Part shown: in pieces, positions 52,101-62,939 of the stretch
Position numbering within the stretch: position 1 is the stretch's first letter
Layout: each line of letters opens with the position of its first letter
NCBI GenBank assembly: GCA_035041965.1
Contig: JAPYMA010001103.1
Location: 47,196 to 111,195 of the forward strand
From: Anisakis pegreffii
Taxonomy: Eukaryota > Nematoda > Chromadorea > Rhabditida > Anisakidae
Length of the DNA stretch: 64,000 bases
Direction of reading: 5' to 3'
The notes under the pieces: generated by a model
Told to the model about the DNA's origin: nothing
Databases searched by the model: none
What the model saw: the letters and a program-made list of their open reading frames with translations, nothing else
Translations under genes and position numbers: made by a program

Positions 52101-55048
52101 TAGCAGATATGGATGGTTCCAGTAGAAAAAGGTAAAAGATGAAGCAATGTTCTTGGTTCCTTAAAGAATTGCTGTGAAATTCGTTACTCTCATTATTATC
52201 AGCTTGACCAGGTAAGATCAATAGCAGTGCGATCGATGTTTTCATCGTAAACATTTTCAACTTAGCGTAGGTGGGTCGGGTCGTTCAATAGTTGAAATTC
52301 TTCGTACAACTATAATGGAGTAGTGACGTGAAATGGCGAAAAAACTTGAACCGTACTCGACGAAGAAATGAAACAACACGACAGACTACAAGAAAAATGA
52401 CTTGAACTTGATGAAAAATGAATTGAGAGTTGAAAATTTGATTGATGTACTGACGATCCTTGAGAATTTTGTTGAAAGTGTTAAAGAAAATAGTGAAGAC
52501 ATCCGAAAACAAATGATACGCGATACAGATCATGAAACTTGAATTGCAACAATATTATGTGCTGGCGATTACGGCTGAAATCAAGTAAAGTTATATAAAT
52601 AGCAATAACAACCACTAATAATAATGATATTATCATAACGGTATTAAGAAGAAGTGCAGTTGTGAGCGCAGTGACTTAGAATGGCTTAAGAAAAGGGTTG
52701 GCTGGGCATTGATTACTCATTGAAAGTCAGTCAGTAGTCAGCCTTTGAACTATGATTCGATAATTTGCTCAAAGTGATCTGAAACACCCAACTGATAATA
52801 GCGTTGAATGATATTTCGAATGGCCGTATAGCCGCCGTATTCAAGACTACGTAACGCTTGTTGCTTAACTTAACGCTTGGACTATTCAAATTGTTGAATT
52901 TTATAAATTCTGTGCTATTCATCAACATCACCAGCAGAGAACATCAAGTGAACGATGGACAGTTTTCAGTGCACATTGCAGTGATAAGTGTAAAGTTTAG
53001 TAAAATAATAAATTACCGAATTGAATCCTTTAAAAATCAATCCATTTATCTATTCAATGCATCCGTTCAATTTATCAATCAAGTGAAAGTTTTGCGTTAT
53101 TTCAATTCATTTCACTCTCATACCTTTACCTTTACATTAGTTTTCGTTCGCTTACTTTCGCGCCGTTGAATTATTCATTTCACATGATTTCCTTAACGAA
53201 CTCATAAATCCGTCATTTCATTCCAACAGTTTTGATTCTGATAACCTGAACTTAGTAACTGTTTTCTATAAGCTTTTAGTAATTGAACATTGAGCATTCA
53301 GCATTCATGTCGGTCCCTGTGTCCATCGAACTGCGTAGAATACGAGCTCTATTGAGATTTTGAATCCAGTTGAATGAGTGCTGATTGTTCCATGGACGAT
53401 TCTATGACATTGGTGGCTGAACAGGGCGAATGAGAATTCACGCATTTGATCTTTTCTAAGTTATTTGACCAGCTTTAATATGACGACTTTTAAAATTTTG
53501 CACTTTTAGTGAAGAAGGTATTTAGTGAGATGTGAATGATCAATATTTCTTGATCTAGATTTAGAAAACCTAACTGAAAATTATCACTGGCCTGAGAAAT
53601 CCTATACTATTCTTCTTATCGTCAGAAACCTTAATCCTTAATGACGCACACCGCTACAAAAATGATTAGGTCTAATAAGGTAACGAAAGATACGCGATGG
53701 ATTTAGCGGTATTAGAATGTATGACATTAAGGGATTAGATATGCAAGCGAGGAAGTAACTTGTAGAGGAATTTCAGAGTGTTGAATGATTTGAACAGAGT
53801 GTGAAATATAATGTAACGAAACGAGCATAGGTCAATGACGATGAGTAATTTATGTGAACAAATGTTTTGGTTATCCTTACTTAAAATGCTAATCCTTCGA
53901 TGATTTCCAGCAGGAAGTGAACGAAATTGACTGAAGTGAACTATTACTTTACTTTTGTCTATATCTATACCATATATTACTTACCACTGTTAAAAGCATT
54001 CAGATTGCTATCATTGCTTTAAACTGTATCACTGTATCAGTATCAGTGTTATTCTGGTAATCTGAAAGATTAACGTTAGCTTCATTGTTGATACAAACAT
54101 AAAGAAAAATGTGTTCTTTATTCATGTACGCATGTGTTCTTTATTGTGCGTTAACGATATCGCTATACCACCATCATGAGTGCTCTTCATACGGTCGCTT
54201 AGAAATGATATTCCACAATGCTATGCCTCAGATATGGTGTATGTTCTCACATCAGTTCATTTACTGATCAATTATTCTCAGCATTGCAGATGCTGAATCA
54301 TTTTGCATTTCAGTTTTGAACTGATTTTTTGGAATGTTTATTTGCTGAACAATTTTTGAGTTGATGAAGTTAGGAACGAAGGAATCTCTGCAAATTCTAT
54401 TCGAATGTTGAAACAAATTGAAATTGTATTGCATAATTCCACTTTCAGACATTCACTCAGTATGGCTATAATAGTGATTTTAAGCTGTCTTCGTGCACTG
54501 TCGCACCGAATGAGGTGAGGAATTCAGTGATTCTTATGGCTGTTTTTCAAATAATTTTGTTTCTAATTTCATAGAATTTATTGATGAAATGTGTCCGACT
54601 AGAAATAAGCAGGATATAACAATTTGCATAATGCAGAATAACAAATAAAATCCCCCAAAAATATTATTATTTTTATGAATTTGCTCTCAGTAGATCAAAT
54701 ATTATTAAACAATAAGTTGTACATGGCGCTGGCTGAATTCATCAGTCTGGAGCATTGGTCACAGTGAGCCGAAAATAATTTCATGAACTTCATGTTACTA
54801 GCAATTAATTGTATCAACTCCTTACAAAAAGTGGATCTGTTCAGATAACGTTCGAGAGTCGTTTCATACTGAATGGTGTTTGTGTGTTACTTCGTGGAAC
54901 ACTGAATCGGAGCACACTGACTGGATCGAGTACGTTGCATTTCGATGCGGAGAGTGCTGCGATCGAGGACGTTCGCAGGCGAGAGATCCTGTCCCAGTAC
55001 GGAGATCGAATAAGAACCATACAACGACGATTCAATCTTCAATCCTGA
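49196..55048 (+). CDS. bro-1: CBF-beta / BRO-1-like Runx cofactor, three exons
   Basis: Exons 49196-49330, 54449-54514 and 54845-55048, 134 residues, all joined in phase 0. Donors are ATT|GTAAGT and GAG|GTGAGG; acceptors are ACTTTCAG and CTGTTCAG. CBF-beta binds the Runt domain of Runx factors and strengthens DNA binding; BRO-1 with RNT-1 drives seam-cell proliferation in C. elegans. Family likeness: QIAYAG followed by P-x-E-R and L-L-Q-N-C in exon 1 (human EIKYTG, E-E-R, F-Q-N-A-C), and RFILNGVCVLLRGTL with STLHFDAESAAIED in exon 3 (human MILNGVCVIWKGWI, CLEFDEERAQQED). The C-terminus is short and ends RRFNLQS, without the long tail of vertebrate CBF-beta. Intron 1 is 5.1 kb, very long for this window, and exons 1-2 are too short to show in a 60-codon ORF list. 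Confidence 0.78.
49331..54448 (+). other. 5.1-kb first intron of the bro-1-like gene
   Basis: It holds a 41-bp tandem repeat (49513-49609) and short ORFs without family features. Coding-like micro-stretches follow an acceptor-like site near 51333 (MSFESSEDFIQ) and at 53308 (MSVPVSIELRRIRALL); both end quickly and do not join the bro-1 frame. The length may reflect regulatory content. Confidence 0.5.
49513..49609. repeat. 41-bp tandem repeat, about 2.4 copies
   Basis: GATATTCTGTGACG recurs at 49513, 49554 and 49595, with GATCTGATCTGATCT between copies. Confidence 0.9.
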
Positions 55049-55600
55049 TCGCTTGTTTCTCGATTTCTCGAGAATCATCCTATTTCAACTTGTTAATGGT
55101 CTCAGTGTCTATATATTCGTTCACGATACTGCTCATATGTCGTATTATCCCAACGCATTATCCCATGTTATCTGTCATCAAACTGATATTTCAAGAGTTC
55201 TCTGGCTATTTTTTTCATTCAAAAAATATCACACTCAAATGTAAATACCTCAGTGAAATTGTGTTCCTCGAGCCAACTCTTTCCTTCATATGAACATTTT
55301 GAAGTGTATGTCTATTCAAGAAGAGCATTCTTGAGAACAGGTCATATGAATCCGGTCCCTGTAATATCGTCATTTGTCTGTAAACTGAGATGGTCGTGTA
55401 TGTCGTTCGTTGTTCATTCATATCGTTGATTCACTTCAATAATTCCGATGGTTTCGATGCTTGTTGCCGCCAAGTCGTTGTCGTCAGCCTGCCTTGTTTT
55501 TTATTTTTGTTTTCTCAATTCGCCTTGATTTGTTTGTTGCCTTTCATCGCTTTATGATAACGCATTTCGCATGCCTTCAACTCTTCTTCAAGCGTTTATG

Positions 55601-55606
55601 AATAAA
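55601..55606 (+). terminator. bro-1: possible polyadenylation signal of the bro-1-like gene
   Basis: AATAAA 553 bases after the TGA. I did not note a closer one, so either the 3' UTR is long or a variant hexamer is used. Confidence 0.3.
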
Positions 55607-57042
55607 CGTGAAAATATTTGAAACAAACTCCTCATTGGAATTCGATGTCAAGAATGAGCTGAAGATTGCTCGTTCGTTCAATTCAGCGTCAGAAATTCTT
55701 AGCTATCAATCGCTGATTGGATTTGTCTGCTTCAAATTCGATTGAGTATTTTTTTTTCCGAGTAAAATTAATCAGAAACAAATAATGAGTTTTTGATCAT
55801 CAAATGAGTAAACTTCTCAAAAATATTTCACTGGATTTTATTTGAGTCCTTGAGGATTTTTCTAGATTCTCACCGCGCTTTATCATAGCACCAAATTACC
55901 GAATTGATACCGTATTAAATCATCACCTCATGACTCTTCACCAATGCTGCTGCATTCAGATCCTCTGCTTTCAAGTTTTCATTTTCAAAATTCGTCTTAA
56001 AATTTATGTCTAATCAAATGATCAAATGTGTGATCATAATATAAGTATTGTGGTTCAAACGCTCTTGCGGATGGATTATTAATCGGTATCTAATTCAAAA
56101 GCATTCATGTTCGCAAATCCTGATTGATTTTCAACCAATTCATCCAGGAAATTTCAAGCGACGTTATTCTACTGATGCTCCGAAAGTTTCTTCATGCCAT
56201 GCTTAAATCTGGACGCATTCATAGGCAAAAAGTAGATCCTGCCCGATGCCCACTCTAGATGAATGCAAATTTACCATAATATACCATAACAGTCAGCAAA
56301 AGTGTAGAATCAATCAGGTTTCATGATGAAATTCTTCTAAATTCGTCTGTTTGTTGTGTTGTCAGTGAAAAAATAATAATGTATTCACAAATTCTGTCGG
56401 TAATGTGAAATTTGTTTGATTGAATTTTGTTGTGTTATGCTCTTAATGAAATAAAATAAAGCTTTATTAACAGTTGAAATTTCTTATAAAATTTTAAACT
56501 TATGAGCAGAGTTTCGGTAGAAATGGCTGAAACATTAAATTATAATGTAATCGCAAATTATAGTTAAGAGATGTAATTTTGCTATATTTTGAACGAATCA
56601 TTCCTAAATGATCGATCAGCGTAAATGAGTGCGAGAGAGAGAAGTGGATTCAGCTAAATATGCGTTATCGTTGAATGACTGTGGTCAATGATAGCAGTGA
56701 TTAGCTGTTGAGAGATAGTGATAATTGATTAGAGATAATTTCAAATCTCATTTATCGGATTGTCTTGTCGAGCAAGATGGAATAAAAAGTTCGAAGCGAG
56801 AGAGAGAGAAGAAGAGATAATGAATTCACAAATTGATGAATCAGAGGCAATTTATCATCACTCCATCAGTAGATCACTTACGGATCCAGTTAGTGAATGT
56901 GCTGACGTCTCAATCCATCGAGAACATATTATAGATGAGCTATAGACGAGCGAGCATATACAAACATTAATATTGCTACACAACGCATCCGAATGTAAAC
57001 TTGATTTGGCTAAACTCTTGGTGATTTTATGAGGCTTATCGA
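55607..57042. other. intergenic region
   Basis: AT-rich, no exon called. The plus ORF 56760-56945 (61 aa, Glu/Arg-rich) lies in a GA-rich stretch and lacks splice context. Confidence 0.5.
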
Positions 57043-58261
57043 ATGGAGCCATGCCACCTATACGCTATGGCTCCAGCTTACCTGTGGAGCCATCCAACGA
57101 AATTAGTCAGGCTGAAACTTAGTCCTTGGGCACTCCGCAAATTACAACGTGGCGAGGAAAGTTTTGCTTGTGCCGCGCCAGTGGGCTGTGTGTGCTGTCA
57201 AATCGAGTGGAGATCATCAATCAACGAAATGGCGTCGGCCATCCATTTAACAGCATCAATTCAACTTTGCGGTAATAACAAATCAGAAATTCTATCATTC
57301 TATCATCATATCACATCGCTTTTCACTTACATTTAACTAACCATTAACATTCGCGGACCGCTTTTCTAGTAGTCTTAGGCTTATTTTTATCGAATCCATT
57401 TCTATCAACTTAACAGATTGCAATTCTACGATTCGTAAGTTTTTAAAAGATATGATATGACTGAAGCAAACAGGAATCGATATCACACACACACATCACA
57501 CACACATGAAACATTTTCTCAACATTTTCGAGAAAATTCATTAAAATAATTATTTGCGCATTCTTTCAACGGAAATTTGCCCCATTCAAGACTTATTTAC
57601 TCCTGTATGTATTTATGAGATATGGAATATGGCACATAAATAAAATCACCTACTAATGGCTATCTATGAGCGTTTGATCTAGTGTTGACAATGAGTAAGT
57701 GTGCATAACCATGATCCTTAATATTTATCCGTGCACACCCAGTTGCATCCTTGAACCCTCATCAAATGAATCGTAAATTGATTTATTGCAAAACCCCTTC
57801 AGAGTGCATGAATAAGACTGCACTGAATTAAGTGAGGTCAGAAGTGTGATGTGTGTAAGGTGAACAAGTCGAAGGTGATGATATATTGTAAGGCTGGAAC
57901 ATTCCAGAGTGGAGCCAGAAAGCCGCAATAACAAATTTTGTTTGGAGTGAGGCGATTTGATGGTGATTTTGATTACTCGTGGCAGCAGCTGATGCTAGCC
58001 AGTGAAGAAAGCAACGAAGGCACCTACCTAGCTCTGTTGGGCTCGATAAGTTGATCGCTCGAGAAGAAGAAGAAGACGTATCAATCAGGTGGATTTGAAC
58101 TTTACCATACTTACCTCAAGATCATCAGCACAATCTCAGACCTCATCACAGGTGTGGAGCCATCGATAGACTATATCATCCATATATCATCGATATGCTC
58201 TCTTGTTATGCTATTCTGCTCTAGACGTAAAGAAACTTTTTTTTTCTGATCACATCAAATG
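57043..58261 (+). CDS. candidate multi-exon gene, unrecognised
   Basis: Several coding-like pieces on +. One is an open stretch from ATG 57043 to a donor G|GTAATA after 57271, containing LKLSPWALRKLQRGEESF and PVGCVCC. A possible 18-base micro-exon lies at 57417-57434 between AACAG and C|GTAAGT, in matching phase. A stretch at about 57956-58049 reads FDGDFDYSWQQLMLASEESN. After TCACAG at 58154 a frame reads GVEPSIDYIIHISSICSLV with a hydrophobic run. The reverse strand of the first piece is closed by stops. I cannot join all parts into one consistent model, and none matches a family I know. Confidence 0.25.
57484..57506. repeat. CA microsatellite, interrupted
   Basis: Two short CA runs separated by a T, in non-coding DNA of the candidate gene region. 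Confidence 0.8.
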
Positions 58262-59817
58262 AAGCTCCTTTAAATTCAATGGAAGACTGAAAGTGAAAAA
58301 TTGCTTCAAGAAGTTGCACTTGTTCGTCTGGTATCAGCACTTCAAATGCACAACAACAGCATGGAACTGCTCTGAATATGGGTATGATCCTGATCAAGGC
58401 GAATGAGTTCGAAATGAGAATTCTCGCCGAAAATTCACAAGATTCCCTGCATTGAACGGCGACCAGAGTGCCTTACTATATTCATTTTCAAATCTCGACG
58501 AGTTTGTTGCATAACACAATTTACAAACTGCAGTTTTTTATTTCACTGACAATGAGAAGTCTTGGGAATGGGAATTTTTGCCGAATTTTCCAAAAGATTC
58601 ATGTTCGATCAGATTCTCGAGGAGTTTTTCCGGTTGATTCGAAACATTTGTAAAACTTTCCAACTAAAAGTTTGCACTAAACTCATTAATATTGATAGTT
58701 TGTGTAACTAAAGAATTCAACTTGTGACGGGACCTTTTCTGTTCATCCTAGGAGTTGAACGAACTCAAAAAGCAAATATAATAAACTTGTAAGTGTGTAT
58801 TTATATGAAACCAATTGATACTGATCGGTTGAAAATGTGGTGTGATGATCGCCTACAACCATATAAGATCATATTGCAATTGAGCCGTGAAAAAAATCTC
58901 AATAACACATGAGGTTTCGCGGCTTCCAAGCGGCAGTTTCTTTGAAATGGAATTTTTTTTGAGGCAGATTATCATTTGTCCAATGATATCATATGTGCCA
59001 CTTGAATACAAGCTAAAATCCAATTACAAGTCATAATCATATCAATTATTAGATACCATATTATGGTGGCGCCATCCATCGATAGTATAGTGGTATTATA
59101 GTGCAATTGGATTAACGAGAATCAATAATGTCTCGATGAGAAGAAACGGTTTGTCGGATTTAATCTGAAAAATTTGTCGTTTATTGAGAAGAGTGTTCGT
59201 GGGGGAATGTGCATGAAATGCACCTGAAGAAGTCAAAGGAGATCATTCATTGTTGATAAATGGGAACACTCCGAGAATATAGCAGTAAAAAACAAGATGA
59301 TGCTTCTCGAACGTTGAATGCTATTGTTTTTGGAAAAAAAGTAAGATATATGCAGCTACTACCACAGCGAGAATACCAATAACAGACAAATGATTTGAAC
59401 ATAAGATTATAGAAAGTATTCAGTGATGGAGATTTTAAGATACTTGAAGTGCAAAGCATCGAATAAGGTTGAAAAATTGAGAAAATACGAAATATATTGA
59501 TAAGAACTATGCGATGCAATTCTTATTACTCCAGAAAAAAGGTGACAATTTTAAAGACAGACTCAATTACCGCCATACCAGATCTATTAGAAACTATTTG
59601 TGTTGTTCTCAAATTCAACATTATTTCTTCTGTATTAGATCCAGTAATTAATTTATTTGAAAAATATTGCTGATGTAAGTAATGAATTTCTCACACTTAA
59701 ATAATCGTTTCATGGTGTGGCAACTCATTCTGCACGCATTAATTCTGTTGTAAATCTGAATGTAATGAGAATGTGAGTTCACGAAATGAATAGAGTGAAG
59801 ATTCAGAAGATGAATAT
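58262..59817. other. intergenic region
   Basis: AT-rich with short ORFs at 58468-58653 (+) and 59247-59519 (-) that have no supporting features. Nothing else is visible. Confidence 0.5.
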
Positions 59818-59920
59818 GAATGAGAGTGAATCAGTGATACGTCTGCAATGAATGAGAAAAGTGTCACTGCACAATGGGACTGTAATGCAATCAGCAAGGT
59901 TGGAAATGAGAGTGATGAGA
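59818..59920 (+). repeat. inverted coding-like repeat, left arm
   Basis: 103 bases matching, in opposite orientation and without gaps, 60095-60197 (79 of 103 identical by hand count). In the plus frame it reads MNEKSVTAQWDCNAISKVGN and N-E-S-D-E. A TGA just upstream aligns with CGA in the other arm. Downstream, a GTGAGT donor and TTCAG acceptor 54 bases apart could splice to a further open stretch ending near 60118. Confidence 0.75.
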
Positions 59921-60094
59921 CATCACTGGAATTGGACGTAAAAACTGATGATGGAATGTGAGTGGTGAATAGAGTGCAGGAGAGTGGCTTCTCATGGAAG
60001 TTGCTGTTCAGAAGGCATACACGCTTTTCATACTCCCATATACAGCTTTCCTTCAACAGTCTATCAATGAATCCTATGTCTGATTTCCATAGTC

Positions 60095-60197
60095 TCTCAT
60101 CACTCTCATTACTAAAATAACTTAATGCATTACAGCTCCACTGTGTGGTGATAGTTTTCTCATTCACTTTGGCCACATCAATGATTCGCTCTCATTC
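60095..60197 (-). repeat. inverted coding-like repeat, right arm
   Basis: Right arm of the pair with 59818-59920. On the minus strand it reads VNEKTITTQWSCNALSYFSN and N-E-S-D-E, then continues open (RLWKSDIGFIDRLLKESC). It is the start of a 145-codon minus ORF (60176-59739), whose second half is only antisense of the left arm. The protein is not recognised. Confidence 0.75.
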
Positions 60198-60831
60198 GTG
60201 ATTCTCCGCAGAATCTGTAATATCTTCATTCCTCAACATCACAATTTCAGTTCCGTTTGCTTTTCAATGCGAATGAAATAAAACAAGCGATTTGGCGAAG
60301 AACGACCAGCTTACGCTCAATTGATGATGAAACTTTTTCCATATATCTTACGAAATTTTCATATATCCGTTTCATCCGTTGAATTGTGTATATATCTATT
60401 TGAGCCGCTGAAATTCTCTTTTTCCCTTTAATAGTCCAACTCTGTAATTTCCATGCATCTCTACGACGAAATTGATGTTTAGTACCCTAACCGTCAGGTC
60501 GAAATGTTCATGAACATTATAGAATACTCTTCAATTGAATAAATCGCGATTGTTGTTATCAGTATTTCGTATTCTTAATTCCTTCGAAGCGAACGGTCTC
60601 ATTTATTCCATTTCCATTGATAGTCGTTCAGTTGAGAACAATTATTATTAGTTTCATCGGAAGTGATCACGTCATAGGCGTTGTGAGAGCTAAAAAATTT
60701 CCTCAATGTTCTAATTGTTTGAAATGATCCTAATTGTTTACTCTGGTTCGTGGATAAATGATTTATCGCGTTTGCGTCACTCGTGATTTGCAGAAAGCAC
60801 GTATCATGACGCTTTAACTCAGCCACGAAGG

Positions 60832-61010
60832 GTTTATAGCCCTTAGTGCCGGTCCCAAGCCCGGATAAATGAGGAGGGTTGCGTCAGGGGATGGCAACCC
60901 GGCGTAAAAGTGGTATTGCCGAAGCATATGACAACCACCAAACCGCGAACATTCAAGCGCAAGTGAAGTTGTTGGCTGAAAGCAATGGATGGACAACCTT
61001 CGATCAGGTC
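60832..61010. mobile_element. GC-rich insertion resembling a LINE/SINE 3' tail
   Basis: An abrupt GC-rich block with GTGCCGGTCCCAAGCCCGG, then GAGGAGGGTTGCGTCAGG and CCCGGCGTAAAA. From memory this string recurs in 3' tails of RTE-type non-LTR retrotransposons and derived SINEs in several animal phyla. No reverse transcriptase frame is present, so it would be a truncated or SINE-like copy. Confidence 0.4.
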
Positions 61011-61028
61011 AACTTTCCGCATTGATTA

Positions 61029-61485
61029 TTTGTTCGTTTAATTTCGTGGGATTTTTTGCATAATTTGTGTGTTTATTCTATCCCCCTCACCTAGGAAAGG
61101 GCCGAAAAGGACCCATAAATTCAGATGAAGCTGTTACTGAATGTTTCTAATGCATTATTGTTACGTTCATGATTGAGAAAGAGGCACAGGCATTAGATTT
61201 TCGAGCACCATGTTGGTGTGGGAATGCATGGAGGCCGGGAGAATGGGCGGATAACCCAGGGAGCAATCCTATCCCGGTTCCGGGTGAACCCGGCATTCGT
61301 ACCGTCAAACTTCCTGGAGGATAACCTTCATGGACAGCGGCGGATAACCTCGGGTGTTTTTCGAATGTCTGGTGTCTGTGCTTCTATTATAACAACTAGT
61401 CGAGATCGGCGTAGAAAGCATTAGTAACAGTTTTCATCTAATCTTATGGTTGTTAGTGTTTGGATTGTTGAACATCTAATTTATA
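61029..61485 (+). repeat. ~480-bp tandem repeat, unit 1
   Basis: First of two diverged units with a period of about 480-490 bases. Landmarks are AGGAAAGGGCCG, CATGGAGGCCGGGAGAATGG, the palindrome CCGGGTGAACCCGG and CTCGGGTGTTTTTCGA. Confidence 0.85.
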
Positions 61486-61508
61486 TTTATTTTGGAATTT
61501 TCTTCTCT

Positions 61509-61955
61509 TTGTTCATTCAATTCCGTAGGGTTTTTTTAAACATGATTTGTGTGTTTAATCTGTCCCCCTTCACTTAGGAAAGGGCCGGAAAAGATCCATA
61601 AGATGAGATGAAACTGTTGCGGAATGTTTTCAATGTGTAATTGTTCCATTTTTGAATGAGGGAGAAGCACTGACTTTAGATTTCCGATCACCCTTGTAGG
61701 TGTTCGGATGCATGGAGGCCGGGAGAATGGGCGGATAACTCAAGGAACAATCCTATCCCGGTTCCGGGTGAACCCGGCATTCCGTACCGTCAAACTTCCA
61801 TGTTCTCATGGACAGCGGCGGGGGACCTCGGGTGTTTTTCGAAAATTTGGTGTCTGTGCTTCTACTATAACAACTAGTCGAGATCAGCTTAGAAAACACT
61901 TGTAACAGTTTCATCTCATTTTATGGTTGTTGGTTTTTGAGGTGTTGAGCATCTA
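61509..61955 (+). repeat. ~480-bp tandem repeat, unit 2
   Basis: Second unit; same landmarks in the same order as unit 1. Both contain ORFs starting M-H-G-G-R-E-N-G-R-I-T-Q-G, but a one-base shift in the middle changes the peptide and is later compensated. I read the unit as non-coding or as decayed coding sequence. Confidence 0.85.
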
Positions 61956-62006
61956 AGTTATTCTTCGATGTATAGGTAGTTACTTATCTTTAAATTCTTG
62001 CTGTAC

Positions 62007-62225
62007 TACACCACATGAGAACAATGATAATTGCATTGTCGGCTCATTAACCTGAATGAGTTGTTTTGGTTGTCTACATTTATAATGTTGAATTTCATTG
62101 ATCCCGTTGGACCGACGTTTTCAATCATCGATCGGCTCAATCAATCTCAACATCGATCGAAAAACAAAATCAGCAATCGAGAATCGAGCGAAACTGAAAC
62201 GCTGAAATGTCGAATATCATCAGTA
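62007..62225 (+). repeat. dispersed repeat R1, copy 1
   Basis: About 220 bases with a second copy at 63790-64000. Landmarks are TTTGGTTGTCT, TTTCATT(G/A)ATCCCGTTGG and ATCAATCTCAA. Confidence 0.8.
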
Positions 62226-62411
62226 TCAAAAATTACAATCAAATATCGAGTATGTAATGAAAATAACAATTAAGTATCGAGTATCTAGTCGTCTATGATC
62301 GTTTCAGTCATTATAGTACTGAGTCTCTCAGACGGAGTTGTGCTGCATTCATCGTCAAAAGGTCATGTTTATTTCATTTCCATCCATTTATTTCGTTATC
62401 CGATATTGAAC

Positions 62412-62468
62412 GTTCGGGAGATTACGTCTCATACTAAGGTTGAGCTTGATAGCATCGATGGATCTTAA
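62412..62468 (+). other. conserved C-terminal peptide, copy 1
   Basis: 57 bases reading VREITSHTKVELDSIDGS and stop. It aligns without gaps, stop included, with 63606-63662. The frame is open for a few more codons upstream. A perfect hairpin begins inside its last codons. Confidence 0.6.
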
Positions 62469-62489
62469 GCACAAACGTGCTTAAGATCC
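62460..62489. terminator. perfect 13-bp hairpin
   Basis: Arms 62460-62472 (GGATCTTAAGCAC) and 62477-62489 (GTGCTTAAGATCC), loop of four bases. It overlaps the stop codon of the peptide segment 62412-62468. It could be a stem-loop 3' end, an element terminus or a recombination product. Confidence 0.5.
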
Positions 62490-62516
62490 GTTGATATCAG
62501 GACGTTGTAAGCTTCC

Positions 62517-62807
62517 TTAGGTCATGAACAAAAATATTTCACCCTCTTCGCATTTACTTGAAAGAAGTTGTGTAGGTGAGCCCTTCAGTGAGATGTAAAC
62601 GCTCGAATGTGGTGACTCTTGAAGGCCAGATGTTGTTTTTTCAAAAATGAGTTCCAGGAGGTAGTGCACCCAGTATAGGTAATAGCCACACTGGCATGTC
62701 AAGAAAAAACTGTTTCCCTTATCACTAAATTGAGCTTCTTGAATGTAGGGTATGAATCGCCTTATGAGCTTAGCGGTAGGTCTGGAAAGTTCGCCTGGAC
62801 CACTCAT
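62517..62807 (-). CDS. repeat-derived ORF with C-Q-C-G-Y-Y motif
   Basis: 96-codon minus frame. Part of it (62665-62775) is homologous, in opposite orientation, to 63381-63455: A-K-L-I-R-R-F-I against A-R-F-M-M-A-F-I, and both have CQCGYY. Probably a fragment of a multi-copy coding element; function unknown. Confidence 0.3.
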   Translation of the reverse strand: MSGPGELSRPTAKLIRRFIPYIQEAQFSDKGNSFFLTCQCGYYLYWVHYLLELIFEKTTSGLQESPHSSVYISLKGSPTQLLSSKCEEGEIFLFMT

Positions 62808-62939
62808 CCTGTAGAGTCGAGTTGCTGAGTGGTGACTCGAAAAATGTCTTCCTCGTAGCGTTATTTAATAACAGCTGGAATAAGACAGGTGTGATATTAT
62901 TTTTGTAGTCAATGGTCATTCTTAAAAAGCAAATTTTGG

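Noticed and set aside
59739..60000. C-terminal half of the 145-codon minus ORF at 59739-60176
   Set aside because: It is the antisense of the left inverted arm and its flank. Only the first half resembles the coding-like repeat.
61218..61905. ORFs of 65-68 codons in the two tandem units as a conserved small protein
   Set aside because: The peptides agree only outside a frameshifted middle; the DNA is more conserved than the protein.
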